From a virus, in the IMG/VR virus record IMGVR_UViG_3300017613_001415, positions 1 through 54,852 of that record: a stretch of DNA of 54,852 bases; one strand, 5' to 3'. The notes under the pieces are model-generated. The model was given only the letters and a program-made list of their open reading frames with translations. It had not been told where the DNA came from and did not search any database. Positions 14,291 through 22,912 of this stretch are shown in pieces. Every line of letters starts with the position of its first letter. The stretch's first letter is position 1. Position numbers and translations under genes: made by a program.

Positions 14291-14612
14291 AGTCAATCTC
14301 TCCTTTCTTGATCGTGTATTCCAGATCACGTTTACGAAGAAGTTCTTCCAATTCAGTCAGACTGATTTGTATGTATGGTCCACGGCCTCTGAACTCCATA
14401 TCATTATATTCATCCAGCTTAACGATGATACTATATTGGTATGGGGTTTTAGTGTTTAATGGTTCAGACGATGGAGCCGTGACATCTACCCATGCATACT
14501 TGCCGATAGCTTCGGCATCTTGCTGCTGCCCCCCATAGAGTTGACTGAAAAAGAAGTATAAGGCGCCAACCAACATAAGGAGGCCGATAACCAGTATTCC
14601 TTTGTTTGTCAT
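14232..14612 (-). CDS. Small anchored membrane protein
   Basis: The product has 126 residues. Residues 5-24 are a clear transmembrane segment (ILVIGLLMLVGALYFFFSQL). The rest is polar, with a strand-rich middle (YQYSIIVKLDEYNDMEF) and an acidic, disordered tail. The Lys before the segment suggests N-in topology. It may be a membrane tether for replication, but no family is recognised. Confidence 0.55.
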   Translation of the reverse strand: MTNKGILVIGLLMLVGALYFFFSQLYGGQQQDAEAIGKYAWVDVTAPSSEPLNTKTPYQYSIIVKLDEYNDMEFRGRGPYIQISLTELEELLRKRDLEYTIKKGEIDYDNAQKTADQPESTPQAAD

Positions 14613-15310
14613 TTTTTATATCTCCTCATCTTTAGCCTGCTGAAAAGAAAGGGGCGCGATTTTCGCACGGCTTCTTTAAGAATAACGAGTCGAGCTTTAA
14701 GTTCGACACTCTCTTGATGCTCATCCATGAGACCCCAATTCGCATACTGACGCCAAGTGGCCTCAGGTAAAAGCTTTTTGATAGCCATTACCTTTGTGTA
14801 TTCATTCGCATATAAATCACGAAGCCAGATATAGCCTTCGGTAACAGTTTCTTGAGGGATGATCGTTAGATCATCGGGACATGAAAGATATGTCTCGCGG
14901 ATGCCGGCTTCCATAATTATTGGTAGCATCGTGTGAAAGAATGCCGGAACACGTGTAACCATGTCTGCCATCTCAGGCATCATGCCAGATGAAACCAGAT
15001 CATCTTTCTCAAGACGTCGAATGAGTTCTTGTTTAGTCAGCCTGCTATAGTTAGGGATAACATGCTGCTTGCATAGCCCTCGTAATTCAGTTAATGATTT
15101 CTCGTGATATGGCACAGCCGGATGGCTGCTCATCCAGTTGAGCAGCCCATCGAGGTCTTGAGCCTCAATAAACTGTAATGCGCGAGCCTGCAGCTCAATG
15201 CCTGATATCGCAAAGAGACTTTCAAATTTCTCTTTACGAATGAGACGCTCAATGGCCCGCAACCTGAGGACATTTTCATGCAGCTTGACTCTTGTCTCTG
15301 TTAGTTCCAT
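14609..15310 (-). CDS. SAP-like DNA-binding domain protein
   Basis: The product has 233 residues, taking ATG at 15310 just after the polymerase stop with GGAG upstream. Residues about 68-100 (LTELRGLCKQHVIPNYSRL, then TKQELIRRLEKDD) fit the helix-extended-helix SAP motif that binds DNA. The flanking regions are helical with no known domain. Position directly after the DNA polymerase suggests a polymerase accessory or recombination role. Confidence 0.6.
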   Translation of the reverse strand: MELTETRVKLHENVLRLRAIERLIRKEKFESLFAISGIELQARALQFIEAQDLDGLLNWMSSHPAVPYHEKSLTELRGLCKQHVIPNYSRLTKQELIRRLEKDDLVSSGMMPEMADMVTRVPAFFHTMLPIIMEAGIRETYLSCPDDLTIIPQETVTEGYIWLRDLYANEYTKVMAIKKLLPEATWRQYANWGLMDEHQESVELKARLVILKEAVRKSRPFLFSRLKMRRYKK

Positions 15311-15311
15311 A

Positions 15312-17642
15312 TTATTTCTCCGCCCATGAATCGAGATGGTCTTCCCAATCAATTTTAAGTAGCGGGACCAACTCCCGATACTCAACAACAAAATCTTCTA
15401 CAACAGTACGAACATGCGGAATCACCCAGGGTTGAGCCGGACACATGACTTCATCGTGTACGTTCATTGGCTGGACGATCCAAACATCAATACCTGATGG
15501 TTGCAAGTCCCAGATTTTTCGTTGAAGCATTTTAGTTAGTTCGGCTCCTGTTGCCTGTATCTCGTGGTTAGCTGCAGCTCGCATGTTCTGTGCTTGAATT
15601 TGAAATGCAGCAGCATACAGCGCGCTGCGTACGGCTCCATGCGCCGTCTGTTCTCTATCCCTCCTTGTTACTTTAAAATTTAAAGCAGTCCATTCTCGCG
15701 GCGGCTTTTGCGCTAAATCAAATAGCGCTCTGCATACTCGATTCTCTAACGTGAAATAACGATGGAAACCAAGCAGAGACTCAGCATAATCATGAGGCTC
15801 GTGCCATTCGACAACTGATCCGATTCCACCCGGCTGTCGCATCGAGCAGAATTTGTTGAATATTTTCGCACGCGCTTTCGCCCATACAATATATTTTCGA
15901 TTCCATCGGTCTTCTGCAGCCTGTGCTTGTTCCTCTGGTACCATGAGGCGCGTGGACAGGGTGTATGCCGTGCCCCCATACATGATCGCGAACCCGCCTT
16001 TCTTTCCTCTGTCATAGAGATCTTCAAATCCGGCCCTCCCTTTTGTCTCCAAAACTTCTTCATACGTTTTCTGAAAGACTTCAGCCCCAAAGAGAGCATG
16101 GAACTTTTTACCGCTTTGCAGTTCCTTTCGGAGCAATGGGTCCTTGTAGACGGCGTCTGCAATGGTAACCTCAAACCCTGAGAAGTCACCACCGCAGAGA
16201 TCTAATCCCCCATCAGCCAGCGTAAAAGCCGATCGGACGGTTTTGGTTCGATTGATTCCTTGAGGATTAAGGCGATCAGCGCCGGCCATACGGGATGACT
16301 TGGTTCCAAGAACCACAAAAGAAGCGTGAAATCGTCCAGCGAAGAGGAGTTTTTCATAGATTTCTACCTCCTTTTTAGCTCGCCGACCTTTTAAGACAAG
16401 CTGCGCCCTTTCAGCTGCTTGATGAAAACCTGATCCTTCGATCAATCCTTCGCCTTTGCAGAGCGGGCATTCTTCATTGAATCCTGCGCACTCGCAGACT
16501 TCGCTGTTTTTCCAGGTTGCGATGTCTTCGAGAATGGTGGCTTTAGTCGATCCGTCCATTGCGGCCTTTTCGACATCTGACATCGGCTCCTGCACGTATT
16601 CAAGAACTTTTGCAGGCGCTGTAAACAAAACAGACCGCTTTGCAGCGTCAACTTTGTGCTCAGCTTGAGATAGGAGGCCAAGTAGTTTAGTGCGGTCTGT
16701 AGCAAAACCACGCCAACGGACGGCACCAACCATGCAAGCCAAAGTGCTATCATCATCATCCATATCAGGATCATCGAAAAAATGGTAAAGGTTTCGAGTA
16801 TCGTGCACATCATCTTCAGCATATTTCCTCGCTAACGAGTTATACTCCCAGTGATTTGCATGTATTGCAATATGTTCGGGCCACTTACCATACCAGCGAC
16901 CGGGTCGAGGGTTCCTTAATCGTTGTGTTTTCGTGCGGAACGGAGCCAGCGCGAAGGGTGCCCATCCCTGTTCGACGGGTCTGGTTGGCGGAGCGACGTC
17001 ACCGAACAGGAGCCGGCGATCGTCGATTAAGCCAGCATCCCGAGCTAAGGCCTTTAAAGCTGTTGATGCTGCAAACTTAAGTACAACATTTTTAAAATCC
17101 GGGCGGATATCTCCTTCGATCTCAATATCTTCAACAGTCCAACGTTCTTCTTTAGCTCGCTTCTTCTTACTGAATAGTATGTCACGGAATTTGATTCGAC
17201 GATCAAGCTCAGTTGCTAATCTATAAGCTAAGACCGTTGGTACCTTTCGAATGACAATATTCTTACGAGCCATCGTTTCCTGATATGGACCTTTACGTGC
17301 ATGAAGCATGAGATCGAGAGCATGAGCAGGTTTAAGGCAGGGACCTAATCGCGCTTTTTCCTCGCGCACGGCATAGAGATCAATCTCATCTATTGGCAGC
17401 GCGTGCCTATCCATGAGACTGAGTGTGGTGTACGTCTGACAGAGATGGAATTGGTCGAAGGCCAAATTGAACCCGACCGTTCCCACCTCCATGAGCCATT
17501 CAATAAGCTCCAAAGTCTCATGAGCTTCTGAATGCCAGACATTATGCAGGGAGACCGCGTCGTCCCCCTGCGCATACTGAATCAAAACCGTTGGCCCATG
17601 CAGGCCGCAGGTTTCTGTATCATAGAATACAGGATTAAGCAA
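15312..17642 (-). CDS. Family A DNA polymerase with 3'-5' exonuclease domain
   Basis: The product has 776 residues. TTG at 17642 is chosen: it lies after AGAAGGA and gives the compact start LLNPVFYDTET. Exonuclease motifs: Asp8/Glu10 (YDTET), NLAFDQ at 59-64, and Tyr274-Asp278 (YAEDD). Polymerase motif A is GGDFSGFE with Asp486, motif B has Lys547, Phe551 and Tyr555 (KKGGFAIMYGG), and motif C is VHDE at 728-731. A CxC-x6-CxxC cluster at 383-395 is a small zinc-knuckle insertion not found in Pol I. The Phe in motif B is the wild-type Pol I state that disfavours dideoxynucleotides. It is the phage replicase. Confidence 0.9.
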   Translation of the reverse strand: MLNPVFYDTETCGLHGPTVLIQYAQGDDAVSLHNVWHSEAHETLELIEWLMEVGTVGFNLAFDQFHLCQTYTTLSLMDRHALPIDEIDLYAVREEKARLGPCLKPAHALDLMLHARKGPYQETMARKNIVIRKVPTVLAYRLATELDRRIKFRDILFSKKKRAKEERWTVEDIEIEGDIRPDFKNVVLKFAASTALKALARDAGLIDDRRLLFGDVAPPTRPVEQGWAPFALAPFRTKTQRLRNPRPGRWYGKWPEHIAIHANHWEYNSLARKYAEDDVHDTRNLYHFFDDPDMDDDDSTLACMVGAVRWRGFATDRTKLLGLLSQAEHKVDAAKRSVLFTAPAKVLEYVQEPMSDVEKAAMDGSTKATILEDIATWKNSEVCECAGFNEECPLCKGEGLIEGSGFHQAAERAQLVLKGRRAKKEVEIYEKLLFAGRFHASFVVLGTKSSRMAGADRLNPQGINRTKTVRSAFTLADGGLDLCGGDFSGFEVTIADAVYKDPLLRKELQSGKKFHALFGAEVFQKTYEEVLETKGRAGFEDLYDRGKKGGFAIMYGGTAYTLSTRLMVPEEQAQAAEDRWNRKYIVWAKARAKIFNKFCSMRQPGGIGSVVEWHEPHDYAESLLGFHRYFTLENRVCRALFDLAQKPPREWTALNFKVTRRDREQTAHGAVRSALYAAAFQIQAQNMRAAANHEIQATGAELTKMLQRKIWDLQPSGIDVWIVQPMNVHDEVMCPAQPWVIPHVRTVVEDFVVEYRELVPLLKIDWEDHLDSWAEK

Positions 17643-18501
17643 TTTTATCCTTCTGCGGCGGAATATAAACACGCCCACGGTTTTCGGTTTCCTCTCTCAG
17701 GTCAAGCAGAAACTCGCCGCTATCAATCTCACCGGCAGCCCAGGCCAAAGCCCGAGTAGTGAGATCGTTACCGATACAGTTTTGGATATGCTCCATCATA
17801 TTAAAAATGGTGTTGCGCGTCTGTGGCTTTTTGATCGATGGATCACCTTGACGCCGACCTTTGTTGGCCTTGAGCGTAAACTTCCTGAGTGAGGCCTCTT
17901 TCATCTGACGCGTGGCTTCGAACACATCCTCACCCCGACGTAGCATGGTATACAACTGCCGGATGTTATTCTGCGTAATGAAGCCTGCGCTTGCGTCCTG
18001 CTGAATCTCGTTGGGCATCTGAAGCAGCATACCTCGAATCTGTACCCATCCGCGACTCTTGCCGATTTTCTTTGCGACCTCAAACTCACCCAGGCCCAAG
18101 AGCAAAAGCTGACTGACGGCTTTTGCCTCTTGAAGGATGTTAAGATCCTTTCGTTTGATGTTCTCATTCAGATTGATAATGAGAGCTTGCTGCCGTGGAA
18201 TTACTTCCGGTTTCAGATTGCAAGGGATCGTCGTCCAGCCAAGAATCTTCACAGCCGCCAGACGCCTGAATCCTGCGATCAGCATATATGGCCGTCCGAA
18301 ACGCCCCTTGGTCACGTCGTCTGCGTGCGCGGCTACAACAGGCTGCAGCAGGCCACGCACTCGAATGTCCTCGGTTAAGTCATGGACGTCAATCGGTGAA
18401 ATCTTTCCCCGGCAATTGAATTCCGGATCATCGATCAGCATATCAATCTCTACATCCACGACGTTCATTTCTTTACTCTGAGTTGGTGTAATGTCTTCCA
18501 T
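17635..18501 (-). CDS. ParB-like protein (copy 1) between polymerase and helicase
   Basis: The 288-residue protein has a ParB/Sulfiredoxin N-terminal domain: LIAGFRRLAAV at 74-84 matches the G-x-RR box, with a QQALIINLNENIKRKDL segment like ParB's second conserved stretch. A helix-turn-helix follows (EVAKKIGKSRGWVQIRGML). The C-terminal half is basic then acidic. ParB domains bind CTP and DNA; phage versions can also act as nucleases or regulators. It starts in a TAATG overlap with the helicase and ends over the polymerase start. No ParA is seen in the window. Confidence 0.75.
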   Translation of the reverse strand: MEDITPTQSKEMNVVDVEIDMLIDDPEFNCRGKISPIDVHDLTEDIRVRGLLQPVVAAHADDVTKGRFGRPYMLIAGFRRLAAVKILGWTTIPCNLKPEVIPRQQALIINLNENIKRKDLNILQEAKAVSQLLLLGLGEFEVAKKIGKSRGWVQIRGMLLQMPNEIQQDASAGFITQNNIRQLYTMLRRGEDVFEATRQMKEASLRKFTLKANKGRRQGDPSIKKPQTRNTIFNMMEHIQNCIGNDLTTRALAWAAGEIDSGEFLLDLREETENRGRVYIPPQKDKIA

Positions 18502-20408
18502 TAGTCCTCCAGTAGAATGATGTCCGGATCATCTTCCCAATCCGCATCAAGAATTGACTGGAGCTGACCCATTGACATCCGCTCCAGAGATCGTTTTTGT
18601 TTTAGGTTATCGATTGTTCGCTGGTCACTTGGAAAAAGCGCACAATCAACTATCTCACATCCGCGTGTACTGATGCGATGAAGGCGATCCTCAGACTGGG
18701 TTCGCGCTTCACCGGAAAAAGAGTTACTGTAGTAGAACTCCAACATCGCCCCAGTCAGCGTGAGCGCCATGCCGCCTGATGCCGGATTCGCGACTACACA
18801 GACACGTGGGTACTTACGTCGCAACAGATTGAATGCTTCGTGACCAGCGTCCATTGCATTAAGAAGCTCATCTACAGTCGTGTCTTCTGCGTGCTGTGGG
18901 CTGTGTGCTGAATACCCGCGACCATCAATCTGAAGAACGAACCATCCCGCCTTTTGTACAAGCGTAGTGATCCTGGTGATGGACGCTCGAAAGGCCGCCC
19001 ATACTACCATACGGCCATCTTCGTGCGTCTTATCCAGCAGTTCATCCAGCAACTTGTCTTTGGGCGTCCCGATCTCTTTTGCTATTTGAATTTTATCGGG
19101 GACAACTTTCTTCCCTTTGCATTGAAAGCAGGAGATCAATTCATCGGAGTCGGTTTCTTCAACCATCTTACGAGGAACTACTCCTTCACCCGCACATGAT
19201 GGGCAGACTTTCTCGCCGCGTTCTTCTTCCTGATACAGGAATCCGTCGCTCAGCTCTCGAAGTTTCTCCAGAGTCTTTAGCTGACTGAAGCCTGATTTCT
19301 TTATCAGACTCGCTGCTCGAAGGATCTCAGGATCGGGCTTCACACGATACATCGTGTAAACTTTTTTCGGGAGATCGAGGCAATCGTCCTTGAATTGCAC
19401 AAGAACCAAGCCGCTCAGGCGTTTGGCAAGCCGATGCACTTCGTTAATTGAAGGATGAAATTCATGATCCATCCCCTCCATAGCCATTTGCGGATCGTGC
19501 TCTCCCGAATACCTCCCGCACATCGCGCATTTTTCTTCATCATCCCACCATGTTACAATGTGAGGGTATTTTGCCCCTGTGATGTTTGATTCCCGTTCTT
19601 CGATCATGCACATTCTACTGCGTAGCTTATGCACGTTCCCTTCCACCAGGAAACCGGGACAGGCTACCTCAGCCTGATGCCACCAGTCAGTCGGAACGCG
19701 TGGCGCTGGTGTCCCTGACATAAGGATGATATAGGAATCATCATAGTTTTCATCGCGAATTGATTCAGACAGGTAGAATGCTGCCTTGGAACGCTGCGCG
19801 CTGTGGTTTTTAACTTTCGAGCTTTCATCGAAGATGACAACCTTCGGCGCTGGCTGACCGTCTTGCCAGTCTTTGATCCTACGGACCAATTTTTCATAGG
19901 TCATCATGTCAGGCCAAATCGGGCAGCGCCATTTGAAAAGTTCACGTGTAAAGGCTTTGACGCCTGACTTCGGACCTACATACCAGCAATCACGCCCTTT
20001 AATGCCGGCATACTCTGCTACTTCGATAGCCGCTAAGGACTTTCCGGTTCCCATCTCTGCGGCTAAGATCGCATGTTTTCGCGTAATAACATGGCGAACC
20101 ATTATGATCTGGTGATCGTAAAGCGGGCGCGCTGAGGAGAAAGGCAAAAGATCAGCGTCATAGCGGGCATAGACATTCTTCCCGCTTAGGAAACTGATCT
20201 GAAACATATTCCTGCGACAGTCTTCGACTGACCAATGCTTGCCTCTGGGCGCCTTTGCGTCCGCAAACCCATGCCAGTATGCGCCCGCCATGCTTTTGAC
20301 TTCTTTAAGCAGGGCTTTATTGTAGCCGAACTTAAGAAATATGCGGCCGTCTGATTTCCAGAGGTTTACCTGCTGTAGATAATCTCCGGCTTTAAGTTTG
20401 ATGTCCAT
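18501..20408 (-). CDS. SNF2/SF2-type DNA helicase with zinc fingers
   Basis: The product has 635 residues, taking ATG at 20408 after GAGGTG. Walker A AEMGTGKS lies at 117-124, motif II FDES near 193, motif III-like LMSGTPAP, and a C-terminal motif VI-like QSEDRLHRI with the arginine finger. Two zinc knuckles interrupt the core (CAMCGRY near 300, and CPSCAGEG with CFQCKG near 420). SNF2-type phage helicases remodel or unwind DNA during replication and recombination. It sits directly upstream of the ParB-like and polymerase genes. Confidence 0.83.
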   Translation of the reverse strand: MDIKLKAGDYLQQVNLWKSDGRIFLKFGYNKALLKEVKSMAGAYWHGFADAKAPRGKHWSVEDCRRNMFQISFLSGKNVYARYDADLLPFSSARPLYDHQIIMVRHVITRKHAILAAEMGTGKSLAAIEVAEYAGIKGRDCWYVGPKSGVKAFTRELFKWRCPIWPDMMTYEKLVRRIKDWQDGQPAPKVVIFDESSKVKNHSAQRSKAAFYLSESIRDENYDDSYIILMSGTPAPRVPTDWWHQAEVACPGFLVEGNVHKLRSRMCMIEERESNITGAKYPHIVTWWDDEEKCAMCGRYSGEHDPQMAMEGMDHEFHPSINEVHRLAKRLSGLVLVQFKDDCLDLPKKVYTMYRVKPDPEILRAASLIKKSGFSQLKTLEKLRELSDGFLYQEEERGEKVCPSCAGEGVVPRKMVEETDSDELISCFQCKGKKVVPDKIQIAKEIGTPKDKLLDELLDKTHEDGRMVVWAAFRASITRITTLVQKAGWFVLQIDGRGYSAHSPQHAEDTTVDELLNAMDAGHEAFNLLRRKYPRVCVVANPASGGMALTLTGAMLEFYYSNSFSGEARTQSEDRLHRISTRGCEIVDCALFPSDQRTIDNLKQKRSLERMSMGQLQSILDADWEDDPDIILLED

Positions 20409-20415
20409 GTTCACC

Positions 20416-20907
20416 TCATTTAAAAATTGTCGTTCCGTCGGATTGATCCTCTCGATCATACTTATCGAAAACAGAATGGAATCCGAGATCACGTAGATAG
20501 AAGAAGGTCAAGCTAAAACAGGTACGCAGCAACGGATGAATCTCCGGTTTGCAATACGTCAGAACCTCTTGCTTCCAGACAGCAAGCGTTGCTGATGCAA
20601 TGATCAGGAATTGTTGCGGCCCGTAATCAACATCAAGACGCTGTGAATGGATGGCGAGATCCGTCTGGCTTAGCTTGACCATCAACTGTGTGTTGCCCGC
20701 TATTGCGAACGAACAATGGAAGTGTTTCAGAACGGAAGGGTTATTACGCAGGGCGTTAAGCGGCGCGTCATTCAAATCCAGAGAAGAAATGAATGCTGAA
20801 TGATTAGCTGGATCTATGGATCTCGGCTGCTCGATTTTTAGATCATCGAGAACCGACATCCAAGTTTTCCAGTCGACGCGTGTAATAGCTAACAACGTAA
20901 TACGCAT
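20416..20907 (-). CDS. Hypothetical protein, possibly a degenerate ThyX-like fold
   Basis: The product has 163 residues. LKHFHCSFAIAGNTQLMVKL followed by AIHSQRLDV resembles the ThyX stretch LxHxxFTFxIxG-x-R-x-QL-(RHR)-x-SQRYV, but the RHR signature is replaced by TDLA and the FAD-binding residues are not evident. It could be a divergent member that has lost thymidylate synthase activity, or the similarity may be chance; a ThyA is already present. It lies between the helicase and a hypothetical gene with a strong hairpin upstream. Confidence 0.5.
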   Translation of the reverse strand: MRITLLAITRVDWKTWMSVLDDLKIEQPRSIDPANHSAFISSLDLNDAPLNALRNNPSVLKHFHCSFAIAGNTQLMVKLSQTDLAIHSQRLDVDYGPQQFLIIASATLAVWKQEVLTYCKPEIHPLLRTCFSLTFFYLRDLGFHSVFDKYDREDQSDGTTIFK

Positions 20908-20922
20908 AATAATCCCAGGTTT

Positions 20923-20944
20923 GCGGCCGGGTCGCCCCGGCCGC
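20923..20944 (-). other. Intercistronic hairpin with GNRA-type loop
   Basis: GCGGCCGGG (20923-20931) and CCCGGCCGC (20936-20944) form a perfect 9-bp stem. On the transcribed minus strand the loop is GCGA, a GNRA tetraloop. No T-run follows. It lies between the stop of 20953-21618 and the start of the next gene, so it could stabilise or process mRNA or reduce read-through. Confidence 0.7.
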
Positions 20945-20952
20945 AGTCTGAA

Positions 20953-21618
20953 CTACCGTTCCCGTCCTGAGGTCTCCGGTGCCTTTTCATGAACGATTGG
21001 CTCCGGATTATTAAAAGTTTCAAGAGCCTCCTCAAGCGGCTCGGGATCAGGCGGCGTCAAGGGTGCTGTGCAGGGCTTGACGATTGTGGTCGTCCACTTG
21101 AAGCGGGCGGTCTCAATCAGCTTGCTCTGGAGCAACGCGCCTTTACCCAGGCGTTTCCGCATGTTTGGAGCTTCACGCCTCATGCTCTTGGAGTTGAAAA
21201 AGAGAGTGGCAAACTTTTCCACACTCGGGATGTAGACCAGAAACTCTGGGCCAAACATGCAGCCGGAGTCCTGCAGCGTAGACTCGGCCTGAATCTTCGC
21301 GAACTCCAAATGTTTGACCTCGAACACGATGATCATGGGATCGCCAATACGCATTGCCTTGGCCCGCAGGCCGCAGACGATCACTTCCAGCGTTTTGCCC
21401 AGGTCGTCCTCGACCGAGTTACCCACTCCGACCAATGCAAAGTGATTCATCGGGAATTCACCCGTGGTAACGAGATCGCTTTTGTTGGTCATGAGTTGAA
21501 CCCGAGAGAAGACGCCCTTGCCGGCTACCATAGCATCCCACTCATCGTCGGCGACGGCTGGTGTCCCACCGTTAGGAATGTTAATGAGATCTGTGTCAGT
21601 ACTTGTTTTCTTTGCCAT
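20953..21618 (-). CDS. Hypothetical protein, possibly single-strand DNA or replication accessory
   Basis: The product has 221 residues with ATG after a strong AGGAGGAAC site. A central domain has strong beta strands (PMIIVFEVKHLEF, FLVYIPSVEKFATLFFNSKS) followed by a basic stretch (MRREAPNMRKRLGKGALL). The C-terminal 45 residues are acidic and Pro-rich (PPDPEPLEEALETFNNPEP), like the acidic tails of ssDNA-binding proteins. The order beta core, basic patch, acidic tail is only suggestive. The strong start and flanking hairpins imply high expression. Confidence 0.6.
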   Translation of the reverse strand: MAKKTSTDTDLINIPNGGTPAVADDEWDAMVAGKGVFSRVQLMTNKSDLVTTGEFPMNHFALVGVGNSVEDDLGKTLEVIVCGLRAKAMRIGDPMIIVFEVKHLEFAKIQAESTLQDSGCMFGPEFLVYIPSVEKFATLFFNSKSMRREAPNMRKRLGKGALLQSKLIETARFKWTTTIVKPCTAPLTPPDPEPLEEALETFNNPEPIVHEKAPETSGRER

Positions 21619-21647
21619 GTGAATGTTCCTCCTAAGTGTTTAAGGTT

Positions 21648-21700
21648 GCCGGATGCCGTGAACCGGGTGCGACCGGTTCGCTCCGATCCCGGCATCCGGC
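21648..21700 (-). other. Long nested intercistronic hairpin
   Basis: GCCGGATGCCG (21648-21658) pairs perfectly with CGGCATCCGGC (21690-21700), and inside AACCGG (21661-21666) pairs with CCGGTT (21673-21678). A second short stem, CCAGAGG with CCTCTGG, follows at 21701-21737. The 152-bp gap between the ParB gene and 20953-21618 is otherwise empty. No T-run is seen; it is a structured leader or processing element. Confidence 0.65.
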
Positions 21701-21769
21701 CCAGAGGCGCTTGAATATTTGCTGACCCTCTGGCTCATTGCAACTCTCGCGCAAAGAGCAGTCGAGTTG

Positions 21770-22822
21770 CTACGCAGCCGCTTTTTTAGCTTTCTCGGCG
21801 GCTTCCTTCTGCAGCTTTTCGGCCGCTTCCCGTTTTTCTTGCTCGGTGATGCCGATGTCGGCAGCGGTCTTGGCCGCTTCCTTCTGGGCCTTTTCCGCGG
21901 CGGCGAGCTTGCGGGCGGCGCGATCCTTCTTGCGCTGTTCGGAGGCCGCCTTGCGCTCTTTCTGCTGCGCTTCGTACTTGGCCTTCTGCTGCTCGACGGA
22001 GATCGGGTCCATGTTCAAGACCCAGGAAATCGCGAGGCCCAGGCTCTCCTCGACGGTCTTGATCTTGAGATCCTTGGCCAAGGCGAGCAGAGGTTTGACG
22101 TCGTCCATGACCTCTTTGATTTCGGCCAGTTTGCGCATATGCGCGGTGGGTGTGAAGACGGCGGCCTGCGGGTCGCGCCCGGTGCGCTTGGCCGCGCGGA
22201 TTTCCTTGACGCGCTGATTGACCATCGGTACAAACTCTTCCGACGGCAGCGTCATGGCCCGGTCCAAATACTCGGGCTGCTCTTCGACGGGCAGCTTGGA
22301 CAGGGCGAAAGCATTGGCCAGGGTGACTTTGCCTTCGTCGATCAGGCCCCGGATGTCGTCGCTCTCGATTTTGTTGAGGTGAAGAATCTTGTCGATCCAG
22401 GAAGTGGATTTGCCGATGTTGGCCCCGACCTCGGCCTTGGACAGGGTGGGATTGGCGCTGAACAGGCGCACGAGCTGGCGGCCGTACTCCGCGGGCCGCG
22501 TCTCCACCTTGTGCAAGTTGGCCATGATCTGGGACTCCAACGCCTCCACGTCGGAATACGTGCCGATGTCCACATTGATCTCGGTGACCCCGGCGTCCAT
22601 TGCGGCGGTGAAACGATGCAGGCCGTCGATCAGTTCGTAGAACTTTTCGCCGGACTCGGCATCCTTCTTCTCCCTGACGGTGATGGCTCCCTTGAAGCCT
22701 TGCCGCTTGATCGACTCCACAAGGCCCAGGTAAGCCTCGCTTTCCCGGTTGACCGCGCGGAGCGCGACGGCGTTGGGTCGAATCATGCTTACGGGAACGG
22801 TTCTCAGACTTGATTTCGGCAT
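21770..22822 (-). CDS. ParB-like protein (copy 2), GC-rich
   Basis: The product has 350 residues. Tandem ATGs at 22825 and 22822 follow AGAAGGAGG; the second has better spacing. The ParB N-domain has LIDGLHRFTAA at 64-74 in place of G-E-RR. A helix-turn-helix near 126-150 (LSKAEVGANIGKSTSWIDKI) matches the ParB DNA-binding domain. The C-terminal 60 residues are a Lys/Ala/Glu-rich coiled helix instead of the usual dimer domain. The gene is clearly more GC-rich than its neighbours, with third positions dominated by G and C, which suggests recent acquisition. It is the first gene of the minus operon, next to several palindromes that could be its sites. Confidence 0.78.
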   Translation of the reverse strand: MPKSSLRTVPVSMIRPNAVALRAVNRESEAYLGLVESIKRQGFKGAITVREKKDAESGEKFYELIDGLHRFTAAMDAGVTEINVDIGTYSDVEALESQIMANLHKVETRPAEYGRQLVRLFSANPTLSKAEVGANIGKSTSWIDKILHLNKIESDDIRGLIDEGKVTLANAFALSKLPVEEQPEYLDRAMTLPSEEFVPMVNQRVKEIRAAKRTGRDPQAAVFTPTAHMRKLAEIKEVMDDVKPLLALAKDLKIKTVEESLGLAISWVLNMDPISVEQQKAKYEAQQKERKAASEQRKKDRAARKLAAAEKAQKEAAKTAADIGITEQEKREAAEKLQKEAAEKAKKAAA

Positions 22823-22861
22823 CATGCCTCCTTCTGCCTTTCGGCGGGTTTTGGGATCGGA

Positions 22862-22882
22862 TGATCTTGGTATCTGGCCCAC
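22862..22882 (+). repeat. TGATCTTGG motif, copy 5
   Basis: TGATCTTGGTATCTGGCCCAC lies 40 bp upstream of the GC-rich ParB gene start. It matches copies 1 and 4, more than 21 kb away, in the same orientation. Confidence 0.75.
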
Positions 22883-22893
22883 GAAAATTGTTC

Positions 22894-22912
22894 TTGACAA
22901 CCCGGTTGTCAA
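22894..22912. promoter_or_regulatory. 19-bp perfect palindrome, candidate operator or partition site
   Basis: TTGACAACCCGGTTGTCAA has 9-bp arms around one central base. Each arm also holds a TTGACA -35-like hexamer, so the site would cover promoters in either direction. It lies about 70 bp upstream of the ParB-like gene. A helix-turn-helix dimer is the natural ligand; the ParB-like protein itself is a candidate. Confidence 0.7.

Noticed and set aside
20989-21714. 241-codon plus-strand frame antisense to 20953-21618
   Set aside because: It has no ribosome binding site and crosses the intercistronic hairpins; the minus-strand gene has a strong start signal.
21719-22813. 364-codon plus-strand frame antisense to the GC-rich ParB gene
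   Set aside because: High GC content creates long spurious frames; the product is low-complexity Leu/Gly/Asp and lacks a start signal, while the minus frame has clear ParB motifs.
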